A stretch of DNA of 64,000 nucleotides from Stercorarius parasiticus (GCA_013396915.1 VWZL01005057.1:682001-746000), one strand, 5' to 3'. Positions 49,297 through 62,910 are shown, counted from the stretch's first letter. A program made the numbers and translations. The notes: generated by a model from the letters alone, not told the origin.

Positions 49297-51106
49297 TAGG
49301 ATAAATGGTATGCCCAACAATAATATAAGCAAAAGATTATGATAATAAATTGCGTTATCTGAATTAATGACTGGCTAACCCCACTTGATAAGGTCATAGT
49401 AAGTCCCAGTACACTTATTACTAAAATTTATCATTCAAGCATGTGTATGCATTTAATTATTACAGCCTATTTTAACAAGCAGATAAACTGTGAGAGCAAT
49501 GGAAAGTTTTCCTGTCCAACACAAGTCTGCAAAAGAAAACTTTTATTTGTTCACAGCACTTCAGATCTCAAGAATGGAAGATATGTAGAAAGGTAAATAG
49601 ACTCCTGTCCTTATAATTTGATTTAAGGATTAATAAATAATTCAGTTAACCCTAGCTTCCTGCTACTTTATAGGGTTAAAGATTTATGGTTTCCATGAAA
49701 CACACGAGAGAGTCAGAGCTAGAGTAGCCACGATGAAAGAAGTCATTGTTTGCTTTATCCTTGTCTCTGTATTTGTTGATTTTTCCCAGCAGCCCGGTCT
49801 AGCGACAGGTTTTCTCAAGGCAAAGGTGGTTTCTAGCTATGTGCTTATACAGTACCTAGCACAGTAAATAATAAATTTCAGCATGGGCCTTTGGGAAGTA
49901 CTGCATTATAATTAATATCTGTACCTAGTAGTTTTTATCTAGAGATCTCTGAAGGTATAAGACGACATTATTATTCTGAGACTGCTTTCTGGAAAGGTAT
50001 CGTAATCTTGTTTGAGGTGGACAGTAAAAGATTCCTGTTTTCTTTCCCTTGGTGAAATGCAATTTCATGTTCTCTCTCGTTTGTGTGAATCGCAAGTACC
50101 CATTGCCTGTAGGCATTCCCACAGCTGGTAAGCAGCCCTTTTCTCATATACCGACACTTTAGCAGTATTTACTGATGGCAATTCTGCTGGGAGTACAAAT
50201 ATGTATATGATACCACATTCCTAAAGATGGATTCACTAGCAGGTGAGGGAGTCTGTCGGAGCAGAAGATCAGTTGCTATCCAGCTGGAAGCAACTGAGCA
50301 CAAAAATGTCCATGGAAAAAACGCTGGCGGAATCTCTCAACTGGAATTTTGTCTGAGCTTGTGAAGCAGTCATGATCCCTTTAGTAGCTACTGACTAGAT
50401 GGCCACCATTTCTCTAAGCCTTTCACGTAGAAGCAAATACAGAGGAAAGCTCATTCACTGCTTGGGGAGATTTAAAAGGGAGCTGGAAAAACTTGGCACA
50501 CCATTTTAGATGTGTCAGGTATTCCCATTGCATCAGGAGGACTGCTGTAAATCCACACTCGCTGCCCTTACTCAGAGCTCTGGGGAGCGATGCCTGTGCT
50601 GGCCACAAACTGAATCAACAAGATGCCTGTTACATCCAGAGAAACGGATAATTTGAGGCAACTTTAGCAAGGCAGAAAGGTTCGGAGGCTTTAGTACATA
50701 ATTTCTGCAGAAGCACACTAGCCACCAAGTGACTGATGCCTTGATTCAGAACTATCAAATTAACTTCAGTAAAAACACACTCTAATGAATTAATCATAGG
50801 AATACAGTTCTTACTCCTGGAACAAAATGTGGATGATCCAATTAACCAATTCCTACTAAGGTCTACGATTACTTTATTAGGGCTTTAAAAAACGGTTTCT
50901 GCAAAGCAGTATTTATTCCCAGTTTTCCACAGTTACCAGACAGTGCTGTCTAAGACCTGCTGTTGAGGCCTCTGCTGTCCCTTATCTCATTAAGCGTGAC
51001 ATAAACACCTTTGATGAAATGAAATGGTGAAGTGCGGCAAATGGAGTAAACTCTTTTTCTACACAGCAGTGCCCTGCTACATGCTTGCAATCTGATTTGC
51101 TGGCCT

Positions 51107-51193
51107 TTATTGACAGATGATAACATGTTTTGTACGTGTGCCAGCCAGAGATAGCCATTTCGAGCTTCTAAATAATTAAGTATTGATTAATCA
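51107..51193. promoter_or_regulatory. MEIS-like and homeodomain motif cluster
   Basis: Within 90 bases lie TTATTGACAGATGATAA (core TGACAG at 51111-51116, the MEIS/TGIF-type half-site), AAATAATTAAG ending at 51180, and the perfect palindrome TGATTAATCA at 51184-51193, which carries two inverted homeodomain cores. Such a mix is common in developmental enhancers of vertebrates. No conservation data were available, so this is a hypothesis from motif content. Confidence 0.3.
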
Positions 51194-53195
51194 GCCTAGA
51201 AGGATATAGAACTTTTTTCTTTTTCCCCCAAGCTTTTGTCCATTCTTAAAGGTCTTATTTCTGCCAGAGGAAGCAGGGGAAGTGTAGACCTTCTGTAACT
51301 CAGGGGCTTAAAAAATTACAGGTCTGCGCTGCTGTCCCCAGAGAAAACAGCACAGCTGACAGACTGCCATCGAACAAGCGTATGTGCCCCTTTGCTTTGC
51401 TGTGTGTGTTGTCCGCAGCGTCAGCTGTCGGTGAAGGAAAGTGCCTAAATTTCATAAGTCACAAAGCAGTTAGTAAGGGCCTGAAACTCTGGATCTTTTA
51501 AGCGCTGGCTGACTTGACTCTATGAAGGCAAACTTGTGGTGGCTTATCTGACCCGTGTCTCTCTTTGCACAATTGGATTGAAAAGGTCTTCACTTACAGG
51601 TTTGGGGTAGAGTTATTCAGGGAAAAAAGTCATCCTGCCTTTTGGATGTTGGGGGTTTTTTTTCCTTCTAATGTCTAAAATGTGTGGCACATGTATGTGA
51701 AAAATAAAACCTCTAAGATATAATAGAGACTCCATTGAAGATAATGATGTTCATTAAGTTGCTATTGACATATAATCTCAACGAGATACTTGATTCTTCC
51801 CATCTGGGAGGATTTCAATAATATTGAGCTGGTTCATTTATCTTACCCTGAAAACAGCAATTGCCCTATAGATGGTAAATAATTTAAATGTATCGGTTGG
51901 TGAGATTCCTCATGTATCACCAATTACCGAAACTACACTTACCAGCAGGTGGGTGAGTTTTAACAATATTAGAAAGGAATACTTTTAGCGTGAAAAATGC
52001 GTGTTTCTTGATATTTCTATACAGCTTGAAAAACTGAGGGTTCGTTTGCCTTGAAAACAGTTGTCACATCATGGTTGGGAAGTAGGAACTTCACGGACCT
52101 GGAAATGAATAAAAGTATTATATATCAAGAGCAGGCAGGAAGCAGATGTGCTGGGGGTGCCAGATGTAGCTCATTATAAAAAAAATAATCTTGGTGGTGG
52201 GTAACTTCTGTTAAGAGGAAGGTCTGGTAGGATGCTTTTTTTTCTTCCCTGTTTCTCAATTAAGAGAAGCTAGGGTTAATAAGCTTGCAGGAATGAGCAC
52301 CATTTAGAGAACTCTTGTCATATCGAATACTACAGATTCTTAATTTCCTAGTTCACTGGACTTTTCTGTCATGTAAGTGTTGAGTTACTATCACTGGATG
52401 CAAGTAAGACTTTCTATAAGTTATCCGCAAGAATTTAGAAGCGCAAATATGGCTTGAATCAAAATTATGATAAAAGCATTGAAAGATTCCTCCTTATTTC
52501 CATGCGTAGTGAATCTGCCTGTTAGTCATACTGGAGATATTTGAAGCGTGTGTCCTGACTACAGCATGTACAGTCCCTGTGTTTGCCTGCCTTAAGGAAC
52601 ACCCGCGGCATGCTTCTGGTTGGGCAATTACCAGTATCTGTTTACTGGTGTTAAAACAAAGGCAATTTCTTGCACTTATGGCATTGCAGCACCCTCTCAA
52701 GGACTCTGAGTCACTGAATTGGTGGCTGGTTTATGGTTGCAAAATGCCTGTGTAATTTCAGCTAGACGGGGGGAAAAAGTCCATCTACATTTATGTTTAC
52801 ATTAAAATACAGTTTAACTTGCAAGCTAGTAAACTGAATGTAAATGGCTGGTGTGTGGCAGCAGTTCCAAGTGCCATGTGGCATGGCAGCCCTCCTTCCC
52901 CCCGCCGGCAAAAACAAGCAAGATTACAGTTCTGCTGGTATGTGGCAAGCCCCTCCGCAAAGTGAAACCCGAGTGTGTCTGTGCTGCTAGCAGTAACCAG
53001 GCAATTTTTGTTGACAGGGTTTGTAGCTAATGCTTCTGTAAGGCAAAAAAGCAGGACAATTTTTCCGTGATGCTGTGCAGAGAGACAGCCTTTTGTTAGC
53101 CACAAATGCCAACTGAAAGTGTCTTTCTCTTAAAACCACAGGTCATCCTGTCTGGAGTTGGAGAATAATGGAAAATATGCCAGGGTATAAAGGCG

Positions 53196-53219
53196 CAGTA
53201 TGCCTGCCTCAGTATGCCT
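53196..53219. repeat. Short direct repeat, period 14
   Basis: CAGTATGCCT occurs at 53196-53205 and 53210-53219, separated by GCCT. It is a small tandem duplication without further context. Confidence 0.7.
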
Positions 53220-56200
53220 ACCCAGCTGTCTGTCACTCATGGGCAAGCAATTGCTGCAGTATGAGGGCCAGATCGTGATTTTGAATTTTCCTAACGCCTT
53301 TGGTAGTCAAGAAGAAGAAGGAAAAGAAGACTCTGTTGTGGACCTTCAAACATATAGGCTTCTCTGTTACACTGTTTATTGTCTGTTCTAGTTCAGAGTC
53401 TGTTTGATACCAATATTGGCTAAAAAGTTGTCCCTGTTGTCTTGAATACAAGACAGGTAGCGAGTTCAGAATATCAGAGTAAGTCTCGATAATCAGGCTT
53501 CCAGTCTGCTTCCTGTGAAATTTAATGAAAAAACATGCAAATGCCCGACAGTCTAAATTCAGCCTTGTTGCACGCTGACTGCTTAGTCAAAACTCACAAA
53601 TAATTGCCAAATCCTTTTTAAAAAAGTGATCATTAATTCCAGTAATAAGCTACATGAAGTATTGTTGTGAAGAGTGAGGAAGCAATTGAATGGCAAAGTT
53701 CTTCAAATAAGCTAAGATGTTAATGACCAGAAACATTTGACAAGGAAATTGGCAGTGTGTTGGAAATAAATTGAGATTTGCTCTTAAGTGCGTGAAATAG
53801 CAAATACATCAAAGGCTGCTTTTTTCCAGGAGTTTTTTCGTTCTTAAAGGGCAGTATCTGCTCATTTTCCTTTGAGAGGGTTGTGTGTTAGAATTAGATT
53901 GGTTATGTGGGAAGTTAGGAATGCTTGTGTAGAAATGTTTTGGTTTTTCCCTTAAAATATAATCTGTTATAAGGGTTTTATCTTAACAAGTCTTCCTCAC
54001 TTAGAGCATCACAGTAACAAGAAACAAACCCACATACTCCACACCTTTAAAAATCATACTCTTTATAGGATGAATGACTGAATGCCTGGAACCTGAAACT
54101 AAAGATGATGTCTGTCTCTTGTCCGGTCAGTTTGTTCTCCATGGTGCCTGTAAACTTTATCCAGTTATGATTATAAATCAAGTTCTCCACATAAATCTAA
54201 ACTCTTTTATAGTATCTGTAGCACAAATGCTTTACTACTGTGAACTGAGCTTTCTCTTCATTGTTTTAGGCTCTGTTTTTGTTCCTCTCTACTGCTGACA
54301 ACCCTAGTTTTCCTTGATATTGACTCAGTTTCTGGTTCCACCCCACACACCCCTGCCAGTTGTTTTTTTTATTTATGTTCCTCATCGCTCTCACTTAGTT
54401 CTCTGTCAACAGCTGAAGTTGGTGATATTCAAGTTGAAGCCTGCTTGGAAAATAAGGCATTAGAGCAATTATAGGGTTATAACTTGGCATGAAGGGTTTG
54501 CTACTTAAACAGAACTGTGTTTAAGCAAGCCTGTCTCCTGTTCCATTGTATGATAAAGATCACATTATTTTCTGTGGCTGTCATACCTTCTGGACCATTT
54601 ACTCACCGTTTGAGTGTAGTTGAGAAAAAAAGATGCTCAGAGTAAACTTGCTGTCATTGAACTCTGTTTTCTAGTACCATAAAGAGAGCTTCTGGGACCT
54701 ATCAGAACTAACAATTTCTGTCAACACATCTAAAATCTAACAATGGTGCTTGATAAACAGCAAGAATTTCCAAGCCACATTCCTTTCTTTATAATGTGAG
54801 TGGAAAGTAAGTGTGAGAAAGTAACCCTCCTGAAGATCTCAAACTGATTTGAATTTAGATCAGGGCAAGGATAGCAGAATTGTCTTCTTTGTGCTGAGGT
54901 ATGTTTTTGTTTCTAGTATCTTACACTTGACTTGTATCATTTTTATTATTCCTTGATGCTAAGGAACTTTATGGGGAAGGGTGACTGAGGAAGACTACCA
55001 GTGAACAAGAATGAGGAGGGAAAAGAAGCATCAAGCTTCAGATAAAGACAGATTAAAAGCCGCCTCTTTTGTCATGGGTTTTTCTCTGTCTGAAGTTCAA
55101 GGAAAAAAAGTCTTTTAGTCTTTGGGCACTACTCATTCCAGTTTACATTCTTAATTTGCAGTGACTGAAACTTGGTACAGTCAATTTTCTGTGCAAGGTG
55201 AGAAACCCTTCAAAATCAAGAAAATTAACAATAGTAATACTTTAAGAAAACTCAATATATCCATGAGCTATTAGCTAAATACTAGGAAGCTGCATTGTGG
55301 ACCAGTAGTGAGAAGCAGAGACCAGTTCTTGAAGAGTACTTGCTGGTAAACTTTTTCCTTCTTTATTCTACCATGAAGAAAAAAATACTGGTTTTGTATG
55401 ATGAAAGGAAGAGTTATATGAATCTGCATAACTTCTCTTTCCAACGCTATTTTAAAGTGATTGACTGGAAAGTTGTTGTCATGAGCACATGTCTAAGCTT
55501 GAATTTTCGAGAGCAGTCTCTGCTACTGATCTTGAGCTCAGTGAAAGGGTTTTCTAAGAATGCAGGCATGGTGAGCGTGGCCACTGTGAGATAAATGGTG
55601 AGGCATTCATATTTTCCTTGGTGATCACAAATACTTGATAGAACAGGAAATGTACCACTTTAAATAGAGGATGAAAAAACCCCGAAATGCCCAAATCCTT
55701 CTCTGACAGCTCTTTATACCATTCTTTACCACGGCATGATTTATTTGTGCTAAACAAAGGAACATGCAATTCTATTTGGTGGTAAAAATGAAGTATGCAG
55801 CTTTGATCTGTTACCTGGATATAGATTTCCTTATAATATATTAAAATACTTGATACTCTTTCTTTTTTAAAGTATTTCAGATACAAAACCCAATAATGGC
55901 ATTATAACCATTGCATAAAGAAAATTAATTTAAGATTAATAGAGAAATCCAAAGGAAAGCTGAATAACATAGATGTATAAAAAAATAATTGTGTATTGAT
56001 TTTTTTTAACATCTGATTTTAAATACACCATCTTGCTACCATAAAGCTTCAGCAGAACTATGTGTGTGTTTAGTTTGGTTATTTATAAGAAATAAATAAT
56101 CTAACAACAAATGTTGTTAGGCTGTAGGTAGGATTAGGAAAATAAATTAGGATAAAATCCTGAGTTGATTTTTTTTTTTTTAAGACTGAGATTTTTATAA

Positions 56201-58672
56201 ACTTAACATATGGGGGATGGCGGGGGAGGGACACCTAACAAAGAGCTGTTAATCTACTACTCTCTTTTAAAGTTTTGGAGAGAAGCAAAAACATCTTCAG
56301 ACTGTTCTTAGTGGCACTTCCAACTTACTCAGAATGAGGTTGTGTTGAAATTCTTGCTGTGCCACTAGATAACGGCGATTTGAGAACTACCTGGCTTTTC
56401 ATGTATCTTCCATAATGGTTTCAGTAGTTAAAACTTGGTAAGCATAGCTGTTAGAGATGATACACACAGAATCTGAAGAGACTTGCTCTCATCTCAGCGT
56501 TGGTTCAGCCAGGCTAAAAGGATGAAAAACATTCCAAGTTTGCAGTTGTACATGTAATAAAGATAACTTCCAAATAAGAAATTGCAACTTCAAAAAGAAA
56601 AATACCTAGGGAGTTAGGTATGTCTCTCAAAATCAGACACAGTCTGCATCTTTCCTCCCCGTTAGGTTTTGTTTTTTTTTTTTCACATGGAAGCAGACTA
56701 CACAGTAGCAAAGAAAATGTATTTCTGTGACAGTCATAAAAGATTATAATGTATTTGTAAAGAGATTATACATTTAGAAGGGTTTTTTTGTGGTTACAAA
56801 CGGGCTCAAGTCATAGAGATGATTCGAATCAATACTGAGGACTGAATCCTCTCTAATGCTAATTTTGTATGAGTGTGAGAATATTGATTTCTGAAAAAGT
56901 TGGAAGGCTGTGTCATTGCAGCAGTGGAGAATTAGGTGTAATCTTTTAACTTTGGTTCTATATTTTATTTTTTTCAAATCTAGAGTGTAAAAGTTGGTCT
57001 TGAATGGATAGTTTGTGCCTGCTCAAAGTCTGATGCTTTCTGTACATATGGAGCAGTGAAAAAAAGATGTCATCTCTGAAAGATCGGTGGATCTACTCCC
57101 CAGAGTGGCCAGGCAATGTTATTGTCCCTTTCAGTGAGCATAGATCAATCAAGTAGACCTTTCTTAATGAAAAGCAGGGTTTTTTTTTTCATGTGCCTCT
57201 TCACTCCCCTGTGTGATGAGGCTATGGCTGTGTCTCTTTTAGACAGAAGTCCAGTTGAATTTCTGTAAGTTTGAGTAGGTCTACAGAGACGATCCATTGT
57301 ATTTTTTAAATGTAAGTGCTGCTTACATTTAAACATAAGCTAGTGAGTTGGTGGTCTATTTGTTGTATTATACTTCTGACAACATCTCTTATAATTTTAA
57401 AATGCCTGTAAAATTCCCATGTGACTTCAGTTTTATAAAAATATTTTCATCATGCAATCCAGGAGCTGGCGTTTTATTTGATACTTTGAAAGCATTTATA
57501 CAGAACCAGTACAGTTGCCCTTGCTAGTCAACTGAGGCAAAGTTGTAGCTAAAGAATGCTTATACAGTTCTTTAGTTCTGTGTGTGGGTGGAGGGGAAAT
57601 TCTGGTAACGCTTAACCAGTTACACAGAATCAGCTTAATTTGCTTCAGCTTCATTTTCCTTCTGCTTAGTCTTCACTTCTGCAATATCCCAGCAGGTATT
57701 TCGTATTTACAGTCCAACCAAACGAGTGGGTTTATTCAAATCTTTCTACATAGCAGACATAAAATGAAATTATTTTCATCCTTCAGCAGTTCCAGTCTTT
57801 CGATAGTGTCATAGCAATAGAAATGGGGCACTTGCACTTTACTATTCAGTAAAGGCTAACTAAGTGTGTTTGAAGTACTCTAAGGTTGAGTGACCTTCAA
57901 TGACTTGTGCATATAGATTATCAAACATCATAGCTGAACTAACCGACCATGAACAGTGTCCGATTCCTTTCAGGCTAAATAGTGCAGATAATCATAATTA
58001 TTCTGGGTGCCAGGGTCAAAAGAACTGCTTATCACTTTTTCTGGCTTACTGAAGAATCTTTTAAAGTACTAAATGATACATCATCCCTGTCAGTGTGTTA
58101 TAAAGGAATTAAGTGAAGCAAGTTCTAGAAGAGATTTTTGACAGCACATATCTGATGTGTCTCTGTCCTTTCATTCATATCTCCTCTGTTTTTTTTAATG
58201 CAGATTACAAGTCTGTCACTCAGATGCTTTATTTTGTAGTGAGCCTAGTTTTCATCTCTAGTGGAATTTTCTCCATTTATTTAAATGGACAGTTTAAGAA
58301 GTAGTTAATTAATGCAGGAGGTCTGTTCGCTGTAGGTGAACAACACTGCCTCATTTTCCAAGTTATGAAAAAAAAATGGGTAAAACTTGTTAATTTTTTT
58401 TATATCCGATTCTAGTTTCTAAAAGTTACTAAGCAGCGTGTCTCAGGAGAGTTCCTTACCTATAGCCTGCTTTGCATGCAATTTCATACTAGCTTGCAGA
58501 AGCAAGGAGGAATTGATATCGTTTGCGATAACACAGTGGGGCAGATGTTTTCTGGTGGATCAGAATTAATTGGAGTACACCAGGAAAATAGTACCTTCTC
58601 AGCGCTTATTTATTGTTTTAACTCTCATTAGTATGTTACCAAGCTGCTTCAAAAGAATGTCTATGTAGTTTA

Positions 58673-58703
58673 ATATACATATGTATATATAGCTATATAT
58701 ACA
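58673..58703. repeat. Overlapping perfect AT palindromes
   Basis: ATATACATATGTATAT at 58673-58688 is a perfect 16-bp palindrome. It overlaps a second perfect palindrome of 22 bp at 58682-58703, centred on AGCT at 58691-58694. Sequences like this can extrude cruciforms and are often length-polymorphic. They may simply be a TA-dinucleotide microsatellite with fixed substitutions. Confidence 0.85.
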
Positions 58704-61689
58704 CATAATAAGACTGTCAGACCCCATGCAAGTATATGAAGGAATTGACTATTTTAAGAGCTTCCTAAGGTTCATATAGAAAGCTTAGAATGGAGTCCTT
58801 AATTAAATATGCTACAGCAATGTCTTGGAAAAAGAGGAATGGTTATAGAACAGAAGAAAGAAGGATGAAGTCTAGAGCAGCAGTAAAATGTTACACTCCT
58901 GCCAAATGGAAATTTGAAAGCGTGGGTGAAATCACAAACTGACTGGCCGGTTCTTTTCGTGTGTATTCTCTGCCTCCTAAGTTGTCGCATGAGTACAATG
59001 GAATCAAGTTATGCGAAACTGAGCAAAATCTCTCTGTCAAACCTGAAATAAACACTTAAATCAATGTTTAGGTGAAGGTGCATGTACTTAAATTTGTAGA
59101 ACTTAAAGCATTAGATTTTTAGGAATTAAAAATATAAAAACAATAACAATGAGTCTAAAGGCAAAAGTTGAGCAGAGGGTAACAGCTATTTGTACAGAAG
59201 GAATCATTAGGTATTTTGCTTGCACATCTGGATAACACATGCTACAATCCTAGATGAACTGACCGCAAAAGATTATTGTTCTTCTGAATGAATAAAATAC
59301 ATCGTTATGTTTACAGCTCTATTTTTAAGAAAATAACATGCCACCGATTTGCTTGGTGCAGTGCTCAAATGCTCTGATGGCATGAAGTGTATCCTGTATA
59401 AACTGTGAACTCTATTTGAAAATAAAGTTTATAATTGTAACTGGCATTTGTGGGCCTCCAGCTGGTGAATGCTGTTTTGCTGACGTGTGACATCACTCCT
59501 GACACCCACAGTATGGTAGCTCATTGTCAGACTTTGTGCCAGGTCTTCGCAATGCCAATGCCTCAGATGTTGTAATCTCCACAATGGTGCCTGACAGCAG
59601 GAGGCTTGCAAAGGCTTTATTTCCCTGTTTATACAGAAAAGGCTCTTCCTTGCTCTGAGACTAATCTTTGTATTTAATTAAGGAATGATCTTGACTTTCA
59701 GTGATGTGCAGAAGGTAACCAGTCTCCTGTAGCAATACTGGTAGTCACCATAGGGGGAAGTGATTAGGCACTGTGTAGCATAATGATGCTGCATTAGAGT
59801 TGTCCATAGACAACACAATATTAATGGCAGTGGATCAGGTTCTCTCGTATGATCTGGCTTGCTGATGGCTCTACTTTGTTGTAAAGGGACCAGGTTATTT
59901 TGGGCTGATGAGCGTTGGGTGCACGCAAGGAAACGCCGTAAGCAAGAGAGAATTCTGGTTCTGCATATGTGTTCAGCTGCTAGTGGACACATGAAGAGCT
60001 TATTTCAGAAATGAGATGAGAGTCTAAAAATGAGACAAAGCTTCCCAGGCAATATGAGATTCCATTTTTGCTGAGTCTTAAATGAAAGAAAAGCATTTAT
60101 AAAATGATGTATGTTCCTTTGTAGTTTTAGGTGAGGTTATGTTATAACCTTGGCTTTACTTTAGCAAGTTTTCAGAACAAATTTTAAGGATTCCATTTCA
60201 AACACTATTAATAACTCAGCATTAAGCTTATTTGTTCAGTGCATGACAGTGGTACAGCTCCTCCCTATTTCCTATTAAATTAGCATGAAGTATGACAGTT
60301 TGTGCATCGTGGTTCTTACGGTGGTAAGTTGTTATTGATCAGCTCTGAATACAAAGGGTTGTCTTGCTCTTCACCAAATAGCTTTACACTCATCTTTTCT
60401 AGCTTATATCGAACAACATTAAGTAAAAATATGAAACGGCAAGCTTTGGATAATTATGATGTTGCTGTTTAAATAGCATGTCTGCACCCTTAGTGAACTC
60501 TTCTGGATATGGAGTTTTTCACCTTCATAAAGCTATTCTTGAAGCAGGTAATAACAAAATTACCCCCCCACACACTGTAATATTATTAAGTGACAATAAG
60601 TCGCGCCAGAAGGGGGGGGGGAAAGTCACAGAAAAGACCACCTATTATTGCAAGTTCTACTAACCTCTTTATGCCTTCAGTGGTGCCCTGATATAAGTGT
60701 GAAGAATGAGATAATTACACCAGCTTGAAGGCGCACAGTGTAAATAAATCTGGGTAATGATTAGCAAGGTTCTTAGAGTTAGAAACAACAATGACAAGAG
60801 CTATTTTATAGGCTAATATTTTTTAAGTAACTTATGTAAAGTAAGCACACAGCAGAAATCAATTCTGGCACATTAACTGTTTCAAAATATTGTGTTATGA
60901 TAGGAGAGGGAAGGAAAATTAGTGAGCTTTAATTTGAGGGATCAAAAATTTTAGCTGGAAAGCTATGAAACATCTATACTCACTGTAGGCAGCACACGTA
61001 CCTGAAGATAATCAGATCACTGGGTACCCAGGCTAGTTAGGTGCAGTTTGCCATCTCCCTCAGCTTGCCACTCAGCACTGTCAGCCTGCAAATGCACCAG
61101 GGGCTTAGCAATATATAATGCTATCATTGCTGAAGCAACTAGAAGAGATAAGATGAGGAAATGAAAAGCAGTGCTATGCAAGCTTTTTTAAATTGAGTTG
61201 GGCTAGAAATTCTTAGGCAGATGTAAGAGGGAAGGTGCAGAATTTGAGAGTGCAGGCGAGTGTCGTAAACACATTCCTGTTCAAGTGCAGGGCCGAGGAA
61301 AAAAAAATTAAAAAAAAAAAATCACAAACTCCTGAGTTTTTCCCCTACCTGTACAAATGACTACTTTGGTCCATGCTCTATACTGCAGAGTAAAATTGTG
61401 GGACTAAAGTGGAGGATGTCTAGTAGAAATGAATCAAACAACACCAGTGCAGAAGGGAGAGATACAAAGGCCTGAAGAAAGGGTAAGCTTGTCTTTTGGA
61501 ACAGTTCATGTGTTCATTACTTATTGCTGCCAGTCATGGCTCCTGATGCTTGAAGGATGTTGAGGAGATTCCTCAGGTCCTTGGGATGATTCTGCAGCCT
61601 GGTACTGACTAGGAAAGGTTTCCTCCTTCAGCAAGAGTTAGGAACGATTGAGATTCACTGATTCAATATCCAGGTTAATGCTTACACTT
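58704..61689. other. Noncoding AT-rich DNA
   Basis: No gene is recognised. A minus-strand frame at 59678-59992 (104 codons) has no domain. A/T runs occur near 61302-61321. The block 60700-60860 contains AATTA, AACAATG and GATTA cores but no defined element. Confidence 0.65.
60612..60621. repeat. G10 homopolymer
   Basis: A run of ten G lies about 50 bases after a C7 run near 60564. Runs of this type are prone to sequencing and length errors, so the local reading frame should not be trusted. Confidence 0.9.
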
Positions 61690-62910
61690 AGGCAAATTGA
61701 ATCGGATCAGTGTGATGGCCTTCTATGATGGCATTACACATTTGTGATAAGGGAAGAGAAGCTGATGTCATCTACCTGGACTTGTGCAAAGCATTTGACA
61801 CTGGCCCACATGACATCCTGGTCTCTAAATTGGAAAGACATGGATTTGATGGATGGACCACTTGGTGGTTAAGGAACTGGCTGAATGGCTGCTCTCAAAG
61901 AGTTGCAGTCAACACCTCGATGTCCAAGTGGTGACCAGTAAGGAGTGGTGTTCCTCAGGGGTTGGTGCTGGGACTGGTGCTGTTTAACATCTTTTTGGGT
62001 CACATGGACAGTGGGATTGAGTGCACCCTCAGCAAGTTTGCTGATGACACTAAGCTGTGTGGTGCAGTCAGTGCACTGGAGGGAAGAGATGCCATCCAGA
62101 GGGACCTGGATAGGCTCGAGAGGTGGGCCCGTGCAAACCTCACCAATGCCAAGTGCAAGGTCCTGCACCTGGGTCACAGCAATCCCAAGCACAAATAAAG
62201 GCTGGGCAAAGAATGGTTTGAGAGCAGCCCTGAGGGGAAGGACTTAGGGGTTTTGGATGAGAAGCTCAGCATGCACTGGTAATGTACACTCGCAGCCCAG
62301 AAAGCCGGCTGCATCCTGGGCTGCATCAAAAGAACCGTGGCCAGTAGGTTGAGGGATGTGATTCTCCCCCTCTACTCCGCTCTGATGAGACCACACCTGG
62401 AGTACTGTGTCCAGCTCGAACTCCCAACACAAGAAGGACATCGACCTATTGGAGCCAGGCTAGAGGAGGGCTGTGAAGATGATCAGAGGGCTGGAGCACC
62501 TATGCTATGAGGACAGGCTGAGAGAGTAGTTGGGGTTCTTCAGCCTGGAGAAGAGAAGGCTCTGGGGAGACCCTATTGCAGCCTTCCAGTACCTGAAGGG
62601 GGCCTACAGGAAGGATGGTGAAGGGACTCTTTATCAGGGAGTGTAGCGATAGGACAAGGGGTTATGGTTTTAAACTGAAGGAGGGTGGTTTTAAATTAGA
62701 TATTAGGAAGAAATTTTTACTGTGAGGGTGGTGAGGCACTGGAACAGGTTGTCCAGAGAAGCTGTGGATGCCCCATCCCTGGAAGTGTTCAAGGCCAGGC
62801 TGGATGGGGCTTTGAGCAGCCTGGTCTAGTGGGAGGTGTCCCTGCCCATGGCAGGGGGGCTGGAACAAGATGATCCTTAAGGTCCCTTCCAACTCTAACT
62901 ATTGTATGAT
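61690..62910 (+). mobile_element. CR1 LINE retrotransposon, 5'-truncated and decayed
   Basis: This is a non-LTR retrotransposon of the avian CR1 family, the dominant LINE of birds. It retains the middle and end of ORF2 (the reverse-transcriptase protein), then a 3' untranslated end with CR1's hallmark GATGATCCTTAAGGTCCCTT-type block (about 62870-62890). It closes near AACTATTGTATGAT at 62910, the eroded form of the terminal ATTCTATGAT repeats. The 5' boundary is approximate: similarity is clear from TGATGGCCTTCTATGATGG at about 61711 and probably begins some tens of bases earlier. The endonuclease domain and ORF1 are absent, as usual in truncated insertions. No target duplication was recognised. 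The copy is inactive. Confidence 0.95.
61711..62829 (+). pseudogene. CR1 ORF2 reverse-transcriptase remnant
   Basis: The remnant encodes the core and C-terminal part of the CR1 reverse transcriptase, the enzyme that copies the element's RNA into DNA at the target site. Recognisable landmarks in order are AFYDG (61714-61728), [19 protein letters not shown] followed by VLFNIF, the catalytic FADD at 62037-62048, [21 protein letters not shown], and a tail reading HWNRLSREAVDAPSLEVFKARL before the natural stop at about 62827. It is broken by a frameshift between AFYDG and the next block (61720-61745), by in-frame stops at 61932-61934 (TGA), 62196-62198 (TAA) and 62280-62282 (TAA), by a second frameshift near 62418-62432, and by further stops downstream. 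The catalytic aspartates survive only because decay is random. It cannot make a functional enzyme. Confidence 0.92.

Larger units (their letters stand above)
49297..58672. other. Noncoding DNA, possibly conserved elements
   Basis: No gene is recognised. Frames of about 100 codons (minus 52797-53105, plus 55295-55594, minus 55554-55886) have no domain. The part 50700-51500 has little simple sequence and several transcription-factor-like motifs (listed). A G-rich string near 56212-56230 has three runs of three or more G. Confidence 0.6.

Noticed and set aside
56209..56230. Possible G-quadruplex (GGGGGATGGCGGGGGAGGG)
   Set aside because: Only three runs of three or more G; it does not meet the four-run pattern.
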